Source: Roseateles sp.
GTDB lineage: Bacteria > Pseudomonadota > Gammaproteobacteria > Burkholderiales > Burkholderiaceae
Length of the DNA: 38,416 nt
Assembly: GCA_019232985.1 (NCBI GenBank)
Contig: JAFAMW010000043.1
Coordinates: 1 to 38,416 of the forward strand
Direction of reading: 5' to 3'
Positions within the stretch are counted from its first letter, which is position 1. Every line of letters begins with the position of its first letter. The position numbers were made by a program, and so were the translations under genes. Positions 7,915-15,605 of the stretch are shown one piece after another. The notes under the pieces are model-generated. The model was not told where the DNA came from and searched no databases. It worked only from the letters and a program-made list of their open reading frames with translations.

Positions 7915-8703
7915 ATGGACGTCAATTTCCAATGCACGAAATGCGGCGACTGCTGCCGCGGGTTCAGGTTGCCGCTGTCGGTGAACGAAGCCGTCGACTG
8001 GCTGCGCGACGGCCATGCGGTCGAGGTCCTGTGCGACGCGATTCCCTGGGTGGCCGAGCCGTCCGAGCACGACCTGACCGCGAAGTTCAAACGCGAGCGC
8101 TCGTTCGGCGCGATGTCGGGGGCGCTGCCGATTCGCGTCCTGGTCACGCTGGTCGCCCCGCTCGGAAGCGGTTGTCCGAACCTGTCGACGAACAACGAGT
8201 GCTCGATCTACGCGCGCAGGCCCATGGGCTGCCGGGCCTACCCGGCGGAGTCGAATCCCTTCCTCGTGCTCAAGCCCGCGGGGCGGCGCTGCCCCGAGGA
8301 GGCCTGGTCCGCCGCGGCGCCCCCGTTCATGCGGCAGGGACAATACGTCGACCCGGAATTGCGCGCGCTGATTTCGCGACGGCAGCGGCAGGCGGTCGAC
8401 GACGTGCCGAAGCTGGCCTGGATGTGCCGGCAGCTCGGGCTTGCGAAGGCGGCGATGGCGAACGAAGGCTATGCGGCCCATCAGCCTCGGCAGGAAGACC
8501 TTCTCGACGCGCTTTCGAGCGAGGCGGGCGTCGCGCCCGCCCCCGCACAATGGGAATTCGTTTCCGGCACGGCCGCGACCATCCAGGCGATCGTGGCGAG
8601 CGAAGGCCGGTGCCTGCACGAGTCCGAATTGCGCGAGTCGGGCGTCAGCTACCTGAGCCTGTTCGCGAGGCCGCCGCGGACGGCCGGGCCGGCGTCGAAC
8701 TGA
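7915..8703 (+). CDS. YkgJ-family cysteine cluster protein
   Basis: A 262-residue cytoplasmic protein. Its N-terminus carries the cluster CTKCGDCCRG (residues 7-16) and it continues with GCPNLSTNNECSIYARRPMGCRAYP near residues 85-110, the spacing typical of the YkgJ (UPF0153) family. These cysteines probably bind a zinc ion or an iron-sulfur cluster; the biological role of the family is unclear. The C-terminal half (about residues 130-262) lies outside the conserved domain and has no recognisable motif. The start at 7915 puts the first cysteine pair close to the N-terminus as in relatives; the frame is open further upstream without support. The gene is convergent with the glycosidase gene, 25 bp from its stop. 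Confidence 0.85.
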   Translation: MDVNFQCTKCGDCCRGFRLPLSVNEAVDWLRDGHAVEVLCDAIPWVAEPSEHDLTAKFKRERSFGAMSGALPIRVLVTLVAPLGSGCPNLSTNNECSIYARRPMGCRAYPAESNPFLVLKPAGRRCPEEAWSAAAPPFMRQGQYVDPELRALISRRQRQAVDDVPKLAWMCRQLGLAKAAMANEGYAAHQPRQEDLLDALSSEAGVAPAPAQWEFVSGTAATIQAIVASEGRCLHESELRESGVSYLSLFARPPRTAGPASN

Positions 8704-8728
8704 AGGGGGCGTCGCGCCGGCCGCGCAT

Positions 8729-11353
8729 TCAGCGCGGCAGCAGCACCTGCTGCGTCAACGCGAACGCCGCGCTCTCGGTCGGCGCCGCCGTGCCGGGCTG
8801 GCCGCCGCCGACGCTAAGCCGGTAGCTGCCGGGCATGAGCTGCCGCACGCCGTCGTGGTCGACGAAGCTGAGGTCGCGCGCGTTCAGCCGGAAGCTCAGC
8901 TCGCGGCGCTCGCCGGCCCTCAGGTGCACGCGCTGGACGCCGCGCAGCGCGAGGCGCGGGCCGCCGTCGAAGCGCGGCGGCACGAGGTAGAGCTGGACGA
9001 CCTCGTCGCCGTCGCGCGCGCCGGTGTTCGTGACGGCCGTACGCACGAGCAGGGCGGTCTCCTGATCGTCGCCCCGCACCTCGACCGCCGGCGCCTCGTA
9101 GCCGAAGCTCGAGTAGCTCAGGCCGTAGCCGAACGGGTAGATCACCTCGCCTTCGAAGAAGCGGTAGGTCCGGCCGGCCATGCGGTAGTCGTCGAAGGGC
9201 GGCAGGTCGGCCACGCTGCGGTAGAAGGTGACGGGCAGGCGGCCGCCGGGGTTGGCCGCGCCGCCGAGCACCTCGGCGACGGCCTGGCCGCCGCCTTCGC
9301 CCGGGTACCAGGCCTGCAGGATGGCCGCGGCATGGGCCTTGGCCCAGGCGAGGTCGACGGCGCTGCCGCTGAGGTTCACGACGACGAGCGGCTTGCCGAG
9401 CCGGGCGGCGGCGTCCAGGTAGGCGCGCTGGTCCGCGGGCAGGTCGAGCCTGGTGCGGTCGCCGCCCTGGAAGCCGTCGATCCTGACGGGCATTTCCTCG
9501 CCCTCGAGGTCCGAGGTGAGGCCCACGACGGCGACGACGACGTCGGCGCCCGCGGCGGCGCGGCGCAGGTCCGCGAGCGGCTCGCGCGAGATCCGTTTCC
9601 AGACCATGCCGGGCGTGGCCGTGCCGCTGGACTCGGCCTCGAAGCGCAGCTCGCAGCGCTGGCCCTTCTTCAGCTCCAGCGACGTCAGCACGACCGGCTC
9701 GCCCCAGCGCGTCGCGCGCGCGGCCAGCGTCACCTCGCGGCCGGCGACCCGCACGCTGCCCTTGACGCCCGCGACGCCGACCCGGTAGGTCCCGGTCTCG
9801 GGGGCGACGACGAAGCCGGTCCAGACGGTGCGCGTCACCGCGCCGGCCGCCGCGAAATCCTGCGGGTGCGACTCGAGCTGGCCGACGCGCTGGCTCGCGA
9901 AGGCCGCAGCTTCGAAGCGGCGCTTGCCCTCTTCGGGCGCGGCGCCCGGCGCGAGCTTGTAGTAGCTCGCGCGCAGGCCCGGGTGGCCGTCGGGCGCGAC
10001 GAAGGCGCTCGCGGGCACCGGGTCGCCGTCGGTGATCGACGCGCCGAACGGCACGAGCGCGACCTGCTCGCGGCGGAACTGCGCGCGCAGGCCCTCGAAC
10101 ACGGTCTGCGTCGGGCCGGTCAAGCCCGACGAGTAGTTGCCGCGCATGACCCGCCGCGCGTCCGCGAGCGGGCCGACCACCGCGATGCGGGTCGACGCGG
10201 CCAGCGGCAGCGTGCCGTCGTTCTTCAGCAGCACCAGGCTTTCGAGCGCGGCGCGCAGGGCGAGCGCGCGGTGCTCGCTGGAGTCGATCGTCTCGGGCGC
10301 CGGGAAGTCGCGCTCGGCCAGGCCGGGCAGGTCGCCGTTGCGCAGCCGCGCGGCGAACAGCCGCGCGAGCGCGTTGTCGATGTCGGCCGGTCGGATGTAG
10401 CCGCGCGCGAGCGCCTGCCGGTAGCGCTCGCCGAGGCCCGGCAGGTGGCTCAGCGTGCCCAGGTTGCATTCGTTGTCCACGCCGGCCGCTATGGCCGCGG
10501 CCGCGCCGGCGGCGGCGTCGACCGCGTACTTGTGGTGCTCGCTGATGTCGACGACCGCGTCGCAGTCCGAGACCACGTAGCCGCTGAACTTCCAGGCCTC
10601 GCGCAGGGTCTTCACGAGCAGGCCCTGGCTCGCGCAGGCCGGCTGGCCGTCGACGCGGTTGTACGCGCACATGATCGAGCCGGCGTGGGCGTCGACGATG
10701 GCCGCGCGGAACGCCGGCAGATAGGTGTCCTCGAGGTCCTGGGCCGAAACCCAGACGTCGGCCGTGTGGCGCGTCGACTCCGGCCCGCTGTGCACGGCGA
10801 AATGCTTGGGGCTCGCGATCACGCGGGGCCGCGCGGCGTCGGGGCCCTGCATGCCGCGCACGAAGGCCTTGGCCAGCGTGCCCGTCAGGAACGGATCCTC
10901 GCCGTAGGTCTCCTGGCCGCGGCCCCATCGCGGGTCCCGGAAGATGTTGATATTGGGCGACCAGGTATCGAGCGAGCCGCCGATCCGGTTCGGATCGGGC
11001 TTGCCGCGCCCGAGCGCGTACACGGCCTGGACTTCGCTGCTGATGGCGCCGGCCACGTCCTGGACCAGCGCATCGTCGAAGCTCGCCGCGAGGCCGACGG
11101 GCTCGGGAAAATTGGTCGTCGCGCCCGGCCCGAACGCGCCGTGCAGCGACTCGGTCCACCAGTTGTAGGCCGGGACCCCGAGGCGCGGGATCGCGGGCGC
11201 GCCGTTGACCAGCTGCTCGACCTTCTCGTCGGGCGTCAGCTGGGCCACGATCCGGCGCGCCATCGCGTCCGCGTCGGCCGGTCCCGAAGCCGGCGTCGGC
11301 GCGGCGAGGACCACGCCGCATGCGAGGCCGGCGGCGGTGAGGAGCTTCTTCAT
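8729..11353 (-). CDS. Secreted glycoside hydrolase family 3 (beta-glucosidase/beta-xylosidase type)
   Basis: An 874-residue exported glycosidase that releases terminal beta-linked sugars. A signal peptide covers about residues 1-22. The GH3 N-terminal barrel follows, with NWWTESLHG, SPNINIFRDPRWGRGQETYG, the segment SPKHFAVHSGPE, and the catalytic nucleophile Asp263 in GYVVSDCDAV. A PA14-like carbohydrate-binding insert lies at about 450-590 (GLRASYYKLAPG onward). The GH3 C-terminal domain follows (VVAVVGLTSDLEGEE, NLSGSAVDLAWA), and a fibronectin-III-like end closes the protein (about 780-860). The domain order and the WWTESLHG-type sequence resemble bacterial and plant xylosidase/glucosidase GH3 enzymes. 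The ATG at 11353 begins MKKLL and follows GGAG; the frame is open upstream but crosses the promoter. Regulation is probably by a LacI-type repressor (see the operator). The exact sugar is uncertain; the xyl-box-like operator hints at xylose-containing substrates. Confidence 0.92.
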   Translation of the reverse strand: MKKLLTAAGLACGVVLAAPTPASGPADADAMARRIVAQLTPDEKVEQLVNGAPAIPRLGVPAYNWWTESLHGAFGPGATTNFPEPVGLAASFDDALVQDVAGAISSEVQAVYALGRGKPDPNRIGGSLDTWSPNINIFRDPRWGRGQETYGEDPFLTGTLAKAFVRGMQGPDAARPRVIASPKHFAVHSGPESTRHTADVWVSAQDLEDTYLPAFRAAIVDAHAGSIMCAYNRVDGQPACASQGLLVKTLREAWKFSGYVVSDCDAVVDISEHHKYAVDAAAGAAAAIAAGVDNECNLGTLSHLPGLGERYRQALARGYIRPADIDNALARLFAARLRNGDLPGLAERDFPAPETIDSSEHRALALRAALESLVLLKNDGTLPLAASTRIAVVGPLADARRVMRGNYSSGLTGPTQTVFEGLRAQFRREQVALVPFGASITDGDPVPASAFVAPDGHPGLRASYYKLAPGAAPEEGKRRFEAAAFASQRVGQLESHPQDFAAAGAVTRTVWTGFVVAPETGTYRVGVAGVKGSVRVAGREVTLAARATRWGEPVVLTSLELKKGQRCELRFEAESSGTATPGMVWKRISREPLADLRRAAAGADVVVAVVGLTSDLEGEEMPVRIDGFQGGDRTRLDLPADQRAYLDAAARLGKPLVVVNLSGSAVDLAWAKAHAAAILQAWYPGEGGGQAVAEVLGGAANPGGRLPVTFYRSVADLPPFDDYRMAGRTYRFFEGEVIYPFGYGLSYSSFGYEAPAVEVRGDDQETALLVRTAVTNTGARDGDEVVQLYLVPPRFDGGPRLALRGVQRVHLRAGERRELSFRLNARDLSFVDHDGVRQLMPGSYRLSVGGGQPGTAAPTESAAFALTQQVLLPR

Positions 11354-11380
11354 GCGAGTCTCCGTGCAGGGGGCGCGCGC

Positions 11381-11408
11381 ATTATGGTTGGTATCGCTAA
11401 CAACGCAA
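11381..11408 (-). promoter_or_regulatory. Promoter of the GH3 gene with LacI/XylR-like operator in the spacer
   Basis: On the minus strand a -35 element TTGCGT (11408-11403) and a -10 element CATAAT (11386-11381) are separated by 16 bases. The spacer contains TTGTTAGCGATACCAA (11403-11388), a near-palindrome centred on CG, as in LacI-family operators. Its core, read on the plus strand as TGGTATCGCTAACA, differs at one base from the xyl-box TGGTAGCGCTAACA that I recall from XylR regulation in Xanthomonas. Repressor binding here would block RNA polymerase at the glycosidase promoter. Confidence 0.65.
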
Positions 11409-11484
11409 GTGGAATGCGGTTTCCCGCGACCGTTCGGCGTGGCGCTTCGTGGCAACATCGCGCCTCGCTCACCGAGGTTTGGCC

Positions 11485-13011
11485 ATGCGTATTCACACCA
11501 TTGTCGGGGCCGGCGCGCTCGCCGTCGGCGTCGCGCTCGGCGCGCCGGTCCGGGGCCTGGCCGAATCCGGCGCGGCCCCGCCGCACGACCAGTTCTACTG
11601 GCTCGAGCAGATGAACAAGGCGTCCGACGTGATGCTGGCCGAGCAGAAGATCGTCACGCCCGAGCTCGCGCGCAGCATCGCCCGATGCGTCGAGCAGACC
11701 CTCGAGGAGGGCGACCGGCCCGGCGGCGCGCGGCCCGACGTGTCGCAATACCTCGCGCTCGAGGCGCGGCTCGTCGCGATCGGCGGGCCCGAGGTCACGC
11801 GCCTGCATTCGGGGCGTAGCCGCCAGGACCTGCAGGCGAGCGTGAACCGGCTGACCCTGCGCGAGCGGCTGCTCGCCTACGTCGACGCCGTGGTGCGCGT
11901 GCGCGAGGACATCGCGGCGCTCGCGCGCGACCATGTCGACACGATCGTGCCGGCCTACACCAACGGCGTGCAGGCCCAGCCGGTCACGCTCGCGCACTAC
12001 CTGCTGGCCTTCGACGCGGCGCTCGCCCGCGACCAGGCGCGTGCGCGCGAGGCCTTCGCGCGCCTGGACATGAGCCCGCTCGGCGCCGCGGCGCTGGGCG
12101 GCTCGAGCTTCCCGATCGACCGCCAGCGCCTGGCGGCCCTGCTGGGTTTCGGCGGCGTCGTCGACAACACCTTCGACGCGAACCTGGTCGCCTCGCTCGA
12201 CGTGCCGCTCGAGGCCGTGGACGTCGCCGAGAGCGCGGCGCTCACGATCGGCGGCTGGATCGAGGACTGGGAGCTGCAATACCACGGCCCGCACCCCTGG
12301 CTGCTGCTGCGCGAGGGCAAGCTGACCGGGCCGAGCAGCATCATGCCGCAGAAGCGCAACCCCTATGGGCTGATCTACGTGCGGCAGCAGGCCAGCGAGA
12401 CCGTCGCCGCGGCCGACGCGTTCCGGATCGCCGCGCACAACCTCGCGACCGGCCAGCTCGACTACAAGCATGGCCTCGCCGACGCCGCGATCGATCAGGC
12501 CGTCGAGATGCTCGGGCAGCTGCACAAGGTGCTCGAGGCCGTCGCGATCGACAAGGCGCGCGCGCTCGCCGAGGTCAACGAGGACTACTCGACGACGACC
12601 GAACTCGCCGACGTGCTGCAGCGCGAGGCCGGGGTTCCGTTCCGCGTCGGCCACCAGTTCGCGTCCGAGCTCGTCAGCTACGGCCGCGCGCACGCGCTGC
12701 GCGCGTCGCAGCTGCCGTTCGACGAGGCGCGGCGGATCTTCCGCGAGCAGGCCCGGCGACTGGACTTCGCGCCGGTCGAGCTGCCCTTGAGCGAGGCGCG
12801 CTTTCGCGAGCTGCTGACGCCCGAGAACATGGTCCGTTCGGCACGCGTCCAGGGCGGGCCGCAGCGCGCCGAGGTCGAGCGCATGCTGGATGCGACGCGC
12901 GCCGGCATCGGCGCGGACAGGGCCTGGCTCGAGGGCACGCGCGCGCGCCTGCAGCGCGCCCAGGCGCAGCTCGACGCCGCGTTCGGCGCGCTCGCCGCGC
13001 CGTCGAAGTAA
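11485..13011 (+). CDS. Exported argininosuccinate-lyase-like protein with altered active site
   Basis: A 508-residue member of the fumarase/aspartase superfamily, closest in style to argininosuccinate lyase. Family marks are HSGRSRQD (residues 108-115; usual HTGRSRND), PLGAAALGGSSFPIDR, the signature SSIMPQKRNP (284-293) and GVPFRVGHQ near the end. Two things are odd. Residues 1-26 form a clear signal peptide, so the protein should act outside the cytoplasm. The motif around residues 156-166 reads PAYTNGVQAQP, with Asn160 where argininosuccinate lyases have the catalytic His of YTHLQ-AQP; Pro283 also replaces the Gly before the two serines. A role in arginine synthesis is therefore unlikely. 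It may eliminate fumarate from another substrate, or be catalytically dead. It is divergent from the GH3 gene with 131 bp between the starts. Confidence 0.85.
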   Translation: MRIHTIVGAGALAVGVALGAPVRGLAESGAAPPHDQFYWLEQMNKASDVMLAEQKIVTPELARSIARCVEQTLEEGDRPGGARPDVSQYLALEARLVAIGGPEVTRLHSGRSRQDLQASVNRLTLRERLLAYVDAVVRVREDIAALARDHVDTIVPAYTNGVQAQPVTLAHYLLAFDAALARDQARAREAFARLDMSPLGAAALGGSSFPIDRQRLAALLGFGGVVDNTFDANLVASLDVPLEAVDVAESAALTIGGWIEDWELQYHGPHPWLLLREGKLTGPSSIMPQKRNPYGLIYVRQQASETVAAADAFRIAAHNLATGQLDYKHGLADAAIDQAVEMLGQLHKVLEAVAIDKARALAEVNEDYSTTTELADVLQREAGVPFRVGHQFASELVSYGRAHALRASQLPFDEARRIFREQARRLDFAPVELPLSEARFRELLTPENMVRSARVQGGPQRAEVERMLDATRAGIGADRAWLEGTRARLQRAQAQLDAAFGALAAPSK

Positions 13012-13026
13012 GCGCGTCGTCGAGCG

Positions 13027-13057
13027 GGCCCCGGCGTCGACCTCAGCGGCCGGGGCC
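13027..13057. terminator. Hairpin between convergent ends
   Basis: GGCCCCGGC (13027-13035) and GCCGGGGCC (13049-13057) form a perfect 9-bp stem around a 13-base loop. It lies just after the stop of the lyase gene and overlaps the end of the transporter remnant on the other strand. There is no T-run, so it is a candidate bidirectional or Rho-assisted terminator. The stem is identical to that of the terminator at 24322. Confidence 0.4.
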
Positions 13058-13367
13058 GGCCCGGCGGCGGGTCGCGGCGACGAACAGCGCGAACGCCGCG
13101 ATCGTCAGGGCGGGCAGCGCGAGTTCGCCGTAGCGCATCGCCGTGGTGCCGAAGCGGTCGTGGACCCAACCGTCGAAGCTCGTTATCGGCGCGATCGGCA
13201 CGTTGGACAGCGAGGCCGTCAGGTTGAAGTTGGTCGCGGCCGAGCGCTTGCCGATCGCCTCCAGCACGATGGCCGAGCACGCGGCGAAGCCGCATCCGCA
13301 CGGGGCCGCGTGGGCGAGCGTGTAGCCGGCGAAGGCCGGCGGCGGGCGCGGCTTCGGCGACGGACCC
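13043..13367 (-). pseudogene. C-terminal remnant of an MFS/PAT-type transporter
   Basis: The frame encodes VLEAIGKRSAATNFNLTASL and then SNVPIAPITSFDGWVHDRFG, TTAMRYGELALPALTI and a final hydrophobic helix. This is the last part of an AmpG-like (PAT family) major facilitator, whose last helices carry an EAIGK-AAT-N motif and a DGW-HDR loop. About 75-85 residues are recognisable. Upstream the frame becomes Pro/Cys-rich and closes at a stop at 13367-13369, and no other frame supplies the remaining ten or so helices. It is therefore a truncated gene rather than a small protein. Full-length relatives are common beside TonB receptors, glycosidases and halogenase-like proteins in sugar-use loci. 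Confidence 0.65.
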
Positions 13368-13417
13368 TAGAAGGCTTCGCCAGGGGCGCCAATGGACGTA
13401 CGCGCGCCGCCCGGATC

Positions 13418-14932
13418 TCAGGCCGGCGTGCCGGCCGCCGCGCAGTGCGCAGCGATGTAGTCGGCGTGCGCGGGCATCGACGCGACGCAGCGCGCGATCA
13501 GCTCCTCGATGCCGTTCGCGATCTGCTCGACCTGCGGCAGCGCCATGGCGTCGACGAGCGGGTGGTAGCCGCGCGGCTCGACGCGCTGGCCGATCAGGAC
13601 CTGCAGCCAGCTCGACGCGGAGAACAGCTCGCGGCCGTCGTGGAACAGCCGGCCGCTGGCGCGGAACAGCGCGAGCCGGTGCGCGAGGGTCGCGGGGATC
13701 GCCATCTCGCGGCAATGGGTCCAGAACGGCGCGTCGTCGCGCTCGGTGGCGTGGTAGTGCAGGATCACGAAGTCGCGGATGCGCTCGTACTCGAGCGCGG
13801 TCTGGGCGTTGTACTCGTCGATGTCGGCCGATTCCATGCGCGCGCGCGGGAACAGCGCGACGATGCGCATGATGGCCGTCTGGATCAGGTGGATGTTGGT
13901 CGACTCGATCGGCTCGAAAAAGCCCGCCGCGAGGCCCAGCGCGACGCAGTTGCCGATCCAGAAGCGCTTGCGCTGGCCCGGCACGAACGGGATGCAGCGC
14001 GGCTCGGCGAGCGGCTCGCCGTCGAGCCCGCCCAGCAGCACGGCCGTGGCCTCGTCCTCGCTCATGAAGCGGCTCGAGAACACATGGCCGTTGCCGATGC
14101 GGTGCTGCAGCGGGATGCGCCATTGCCAGCCCGCGCGGCGCGCGGTCGCGCGCGTGAGCGGCAGCAGCGGCTGCACGGACGCGCAGGGCACGGCCACGGC
14201 GCGGTCGCAGGGCAGCCAGTCGCGCCAGTCGTCGTAGCCGGCCTTGAGCGTGCGCTCGATCAGCAGGCCGCGCAGGCCCGAGCAGTCGAGGAAGAAGTCG
14301 CCCTCGACGGCCTCGCCGCTCGCGAGCTGGACGCTCGCGATGTCGCCGTCGGCCTGCTGGCGTACCTCGACGACCTTGCCCTCGACGCGCTGCACGCCGC
14401 GCTGCTCGGCGTAGCGGCGCAGGTAGCGCGCGTACAGGCCGGCGTCGAAATGAAAGGCGTGCGCGATATGGCCCAGCGGCGAGTTCGGCAGATCGCGCCG
14501 CGAGCGCGTGAACCGGGCCTGGCTCGCCGCCATCACGTTGAGCGAAAACCGGCCCAGCGGGCGAAGGTCGCCGTGCCGGCGCAGGCGCAGCCAGTAATGG
14601 TGGAAGGATAGCGCGCCGATCTCGGGCGCGATCTGGCCGAAGCCGTGGGTGTAGCGGTCGCCGAGGCGGGCCCAGTCGACGAACTCGATGCCGAGCTTGA
14701 ACGTGCCCTGGGTCGCGCGCAGGAAGTCGTTCTCGTCGATGCCGAGCGCTGCGTTGAAGTCGCCGAGGTAGGGGATCGTCGCCTCGCCGACGCCGACCGT
14801 GCCGATCTCGTCGGACTCGACGAGGCGGATCGTGTACGCGGGGCCGAGCAGCTTGGCGAAGGCGGCCGCGGCCATCCAGCCGGCGGTGCCGCCGCCGACG
14901 ATGACGATGCGGCGAGCGAGGGGCGCGGTCAT
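13418..14932 (-). CDS. Flavin-dependent tryptophan halogenase family protein
   Basis: A 504-residue flavoprotein. The FAD-binding motif GGGTAGW is at residues 13-19, followed by the family stretch DEIGTVGVGEATIP. Lys79 (GTFKLGIEF) matches the catalytic lysine of PrnA in position. The halogenase fingerprint W-x-W-x-I-P is present as WQWRIP (269-274), and Glu343 (PIESTNIHL) corresponds to the conserved active-site glutamate. The protein should use FADH2 supplied by a separate reductase, oxygen and halide; no flavin reductase is in the window. Many members of this family in Caulobacter, Xanthomonas and Burkholderiales sit in TonB/glycosidase loci and have unproven halogenase activity. The start at 14932 gives MTAPLARRIVIVGGG; the frame is open 12 codons further. 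It is read toward the transporter remnant and was probably part of the same sugar-related locus. Confidence 0.9.
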   Translation of the reverse strand: MTAPLARRIVIVGGGTAGWMAAAAFAKLLGPAYTIRLVESDEIGTVGVGEATIPYLGDFNAALGIDENDFLRATQGTFKLGIEFVDWARLGDRYTHGFGQIAPEIGALSFHHYWLRLRRHGDLRPLGRFSLNVMAASQARFTRSRRDLPNSPLGHIAHAFHFDAGLYARYLRRYAEQRGVQRVEGKVVEVRQQADGDIASVQLASGEAVEGDFFLDCSGLRGLLIERTLKAGYDDWRDWLPCDRAVAVPCASVQPLLPLTRATARRAGWQWRIPLQHRIGNGHVFSSRFMSEDEATAVLLGGLDGEPLAEPRCIPFVPGQRKRFWIGNCVALGLAAGFFEPIESTNIHLIQTAIMRIVALFPRARMESADIDEYNAQTALEYERIRDFVILHYHATERDDAPFWTHCREMAIPATLAHRLALFRASGRLFHDGRELFSASSWLQVLIGQRVEPRGYHPLVDAMALPQVEQIANGIEELIARCVASMPAHADYIAAHCAAAGTPA

Positions 14933-15045
14933 GCCGCGAGTTGAGCAGCGGAAACGACCGCCCAACATGCGGAATTACGCTGGACACCCGGGCAAACCCA
15001 GGCCGAGGCTTGCGGGGGCCTTGCCCCAGCCCGTCCGCGCCGCCG

Positions 15046-15594
15046 CTAGTACGTTCGCCCGCCCTTGAACTGCGCGTGCTGACGCCGCTTGAGCGTCGTG
15101 TGCCGGCCGATCGCCTCGAAGCTCACGCGCGTGTGGGCGTGCATGATCGCGAGGCCCAGCGCGTCGGCGGCGTCCCGGCCCGGCTCGCCGGGCAGGTCCA
15201 GCAGGCGCTGGACCATCGCCTGGATCTGCTCCTTCTTCGCGTGGCCATGGCCGACCACGGCCTTCTTCATCTGCAGCGCCGTGTATTCGCTGACCGGCAG
15301 GTCGCAGGAGACCAGCGCCGTGAGCGCCGCGCCGCGCGCCTGGCCGAGCAGCAGCGTCGACTGCGGGTTGACGTTGACGAACACGATCTCGACGGCCGCG
15401 CATTGCGGCTGCCAGCGCGCCGTGACCTCGCGGATGCCGTCGAACAGGATCTTCAGGCGCGCGGGCAGGTCGCCCGCGTCGACCTTGTCGGTCTTGATCG
15501 TGCCGCTCGCCACGTAATGCAGCTTGGGGCCCTCGACATCGATGAGCCCGAAGCCGGTCGTCTGCAGGCCGGGGTCGATGCCGAGGATGCGCAT
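15046..15594 (-). CDS. ruvC: Crossover junction endodeoxyribonuclease RuvC
   Basis: A 182-residue Holliday junction resolvase that cuts four-way junctions after RuvAB branch migration. The RNase H-like fold starts with [12 protein letters not shown], carrying the first catalytic Asp (residue 7). The next acidic residue is in [12 protein letters not shown], and the last two are in [19 protein letters not shown] is also typical. The [10 protein letters not shown] form, instead of the E. coli VEQVF form, is what I would expect in Burkholderiales. The gene begins 11 bp after the purH stop and belongs to the dusB-fis-purH-ruvC operon. The ruvA and ruvB genes would usually follow, but here the halogenase gene lies 113 bp beyond. 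Confidence 0.95.
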   Translation of the reverse strand: MRILGIDPGLQTTGFGLIDVEGPKLHYVASGTIKTDKVDAGDLPARLKILFDGIREVTARWQPQCAAVEIVFVNVNPQSTLLLGQARGAALTALVSCDLPVSEYTALQMKKAVVGHGHAKKEQIQAMVQRLLDLPGEPGRDAADALGLAIMHAHTRVSFEAIGRHTTLKRRQHAQFKGGRTY

Positions 15595-15605
15595 GGGCTC
15601 GCCGC

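Larger units (their letters stand above)
13012..13417. other. Gap between the lyase and halogenase genes
   Basis: This 406-base interval holds a hairpin (13027-13057) and the transporter remnant (13043-13367). The remaining 50 bases before the end of the halogenase gene show no further gene or terminator with a T-run. The deletion that removed most of the transporter probably lies near 13290-13370. Confidence 0.55.

Noticed and set aside
7242..8195. A minus-strand frame of 317 codons in the gene-poor gap
   Set aside because: The product is Arg/Ser/Pro-rich with no family character and overlaps the cysteine-cluster gene.
8855..11614. A 919-codon open frame on the plus strand opposite the GH3 gene
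   Set aside because: The product is rich in Arg, Asp, Glu, Ala and His without family motifs, and the opposite strand has an intact GH3 with all catalytic motifs. High GC content removes stop codons from antisense frames.
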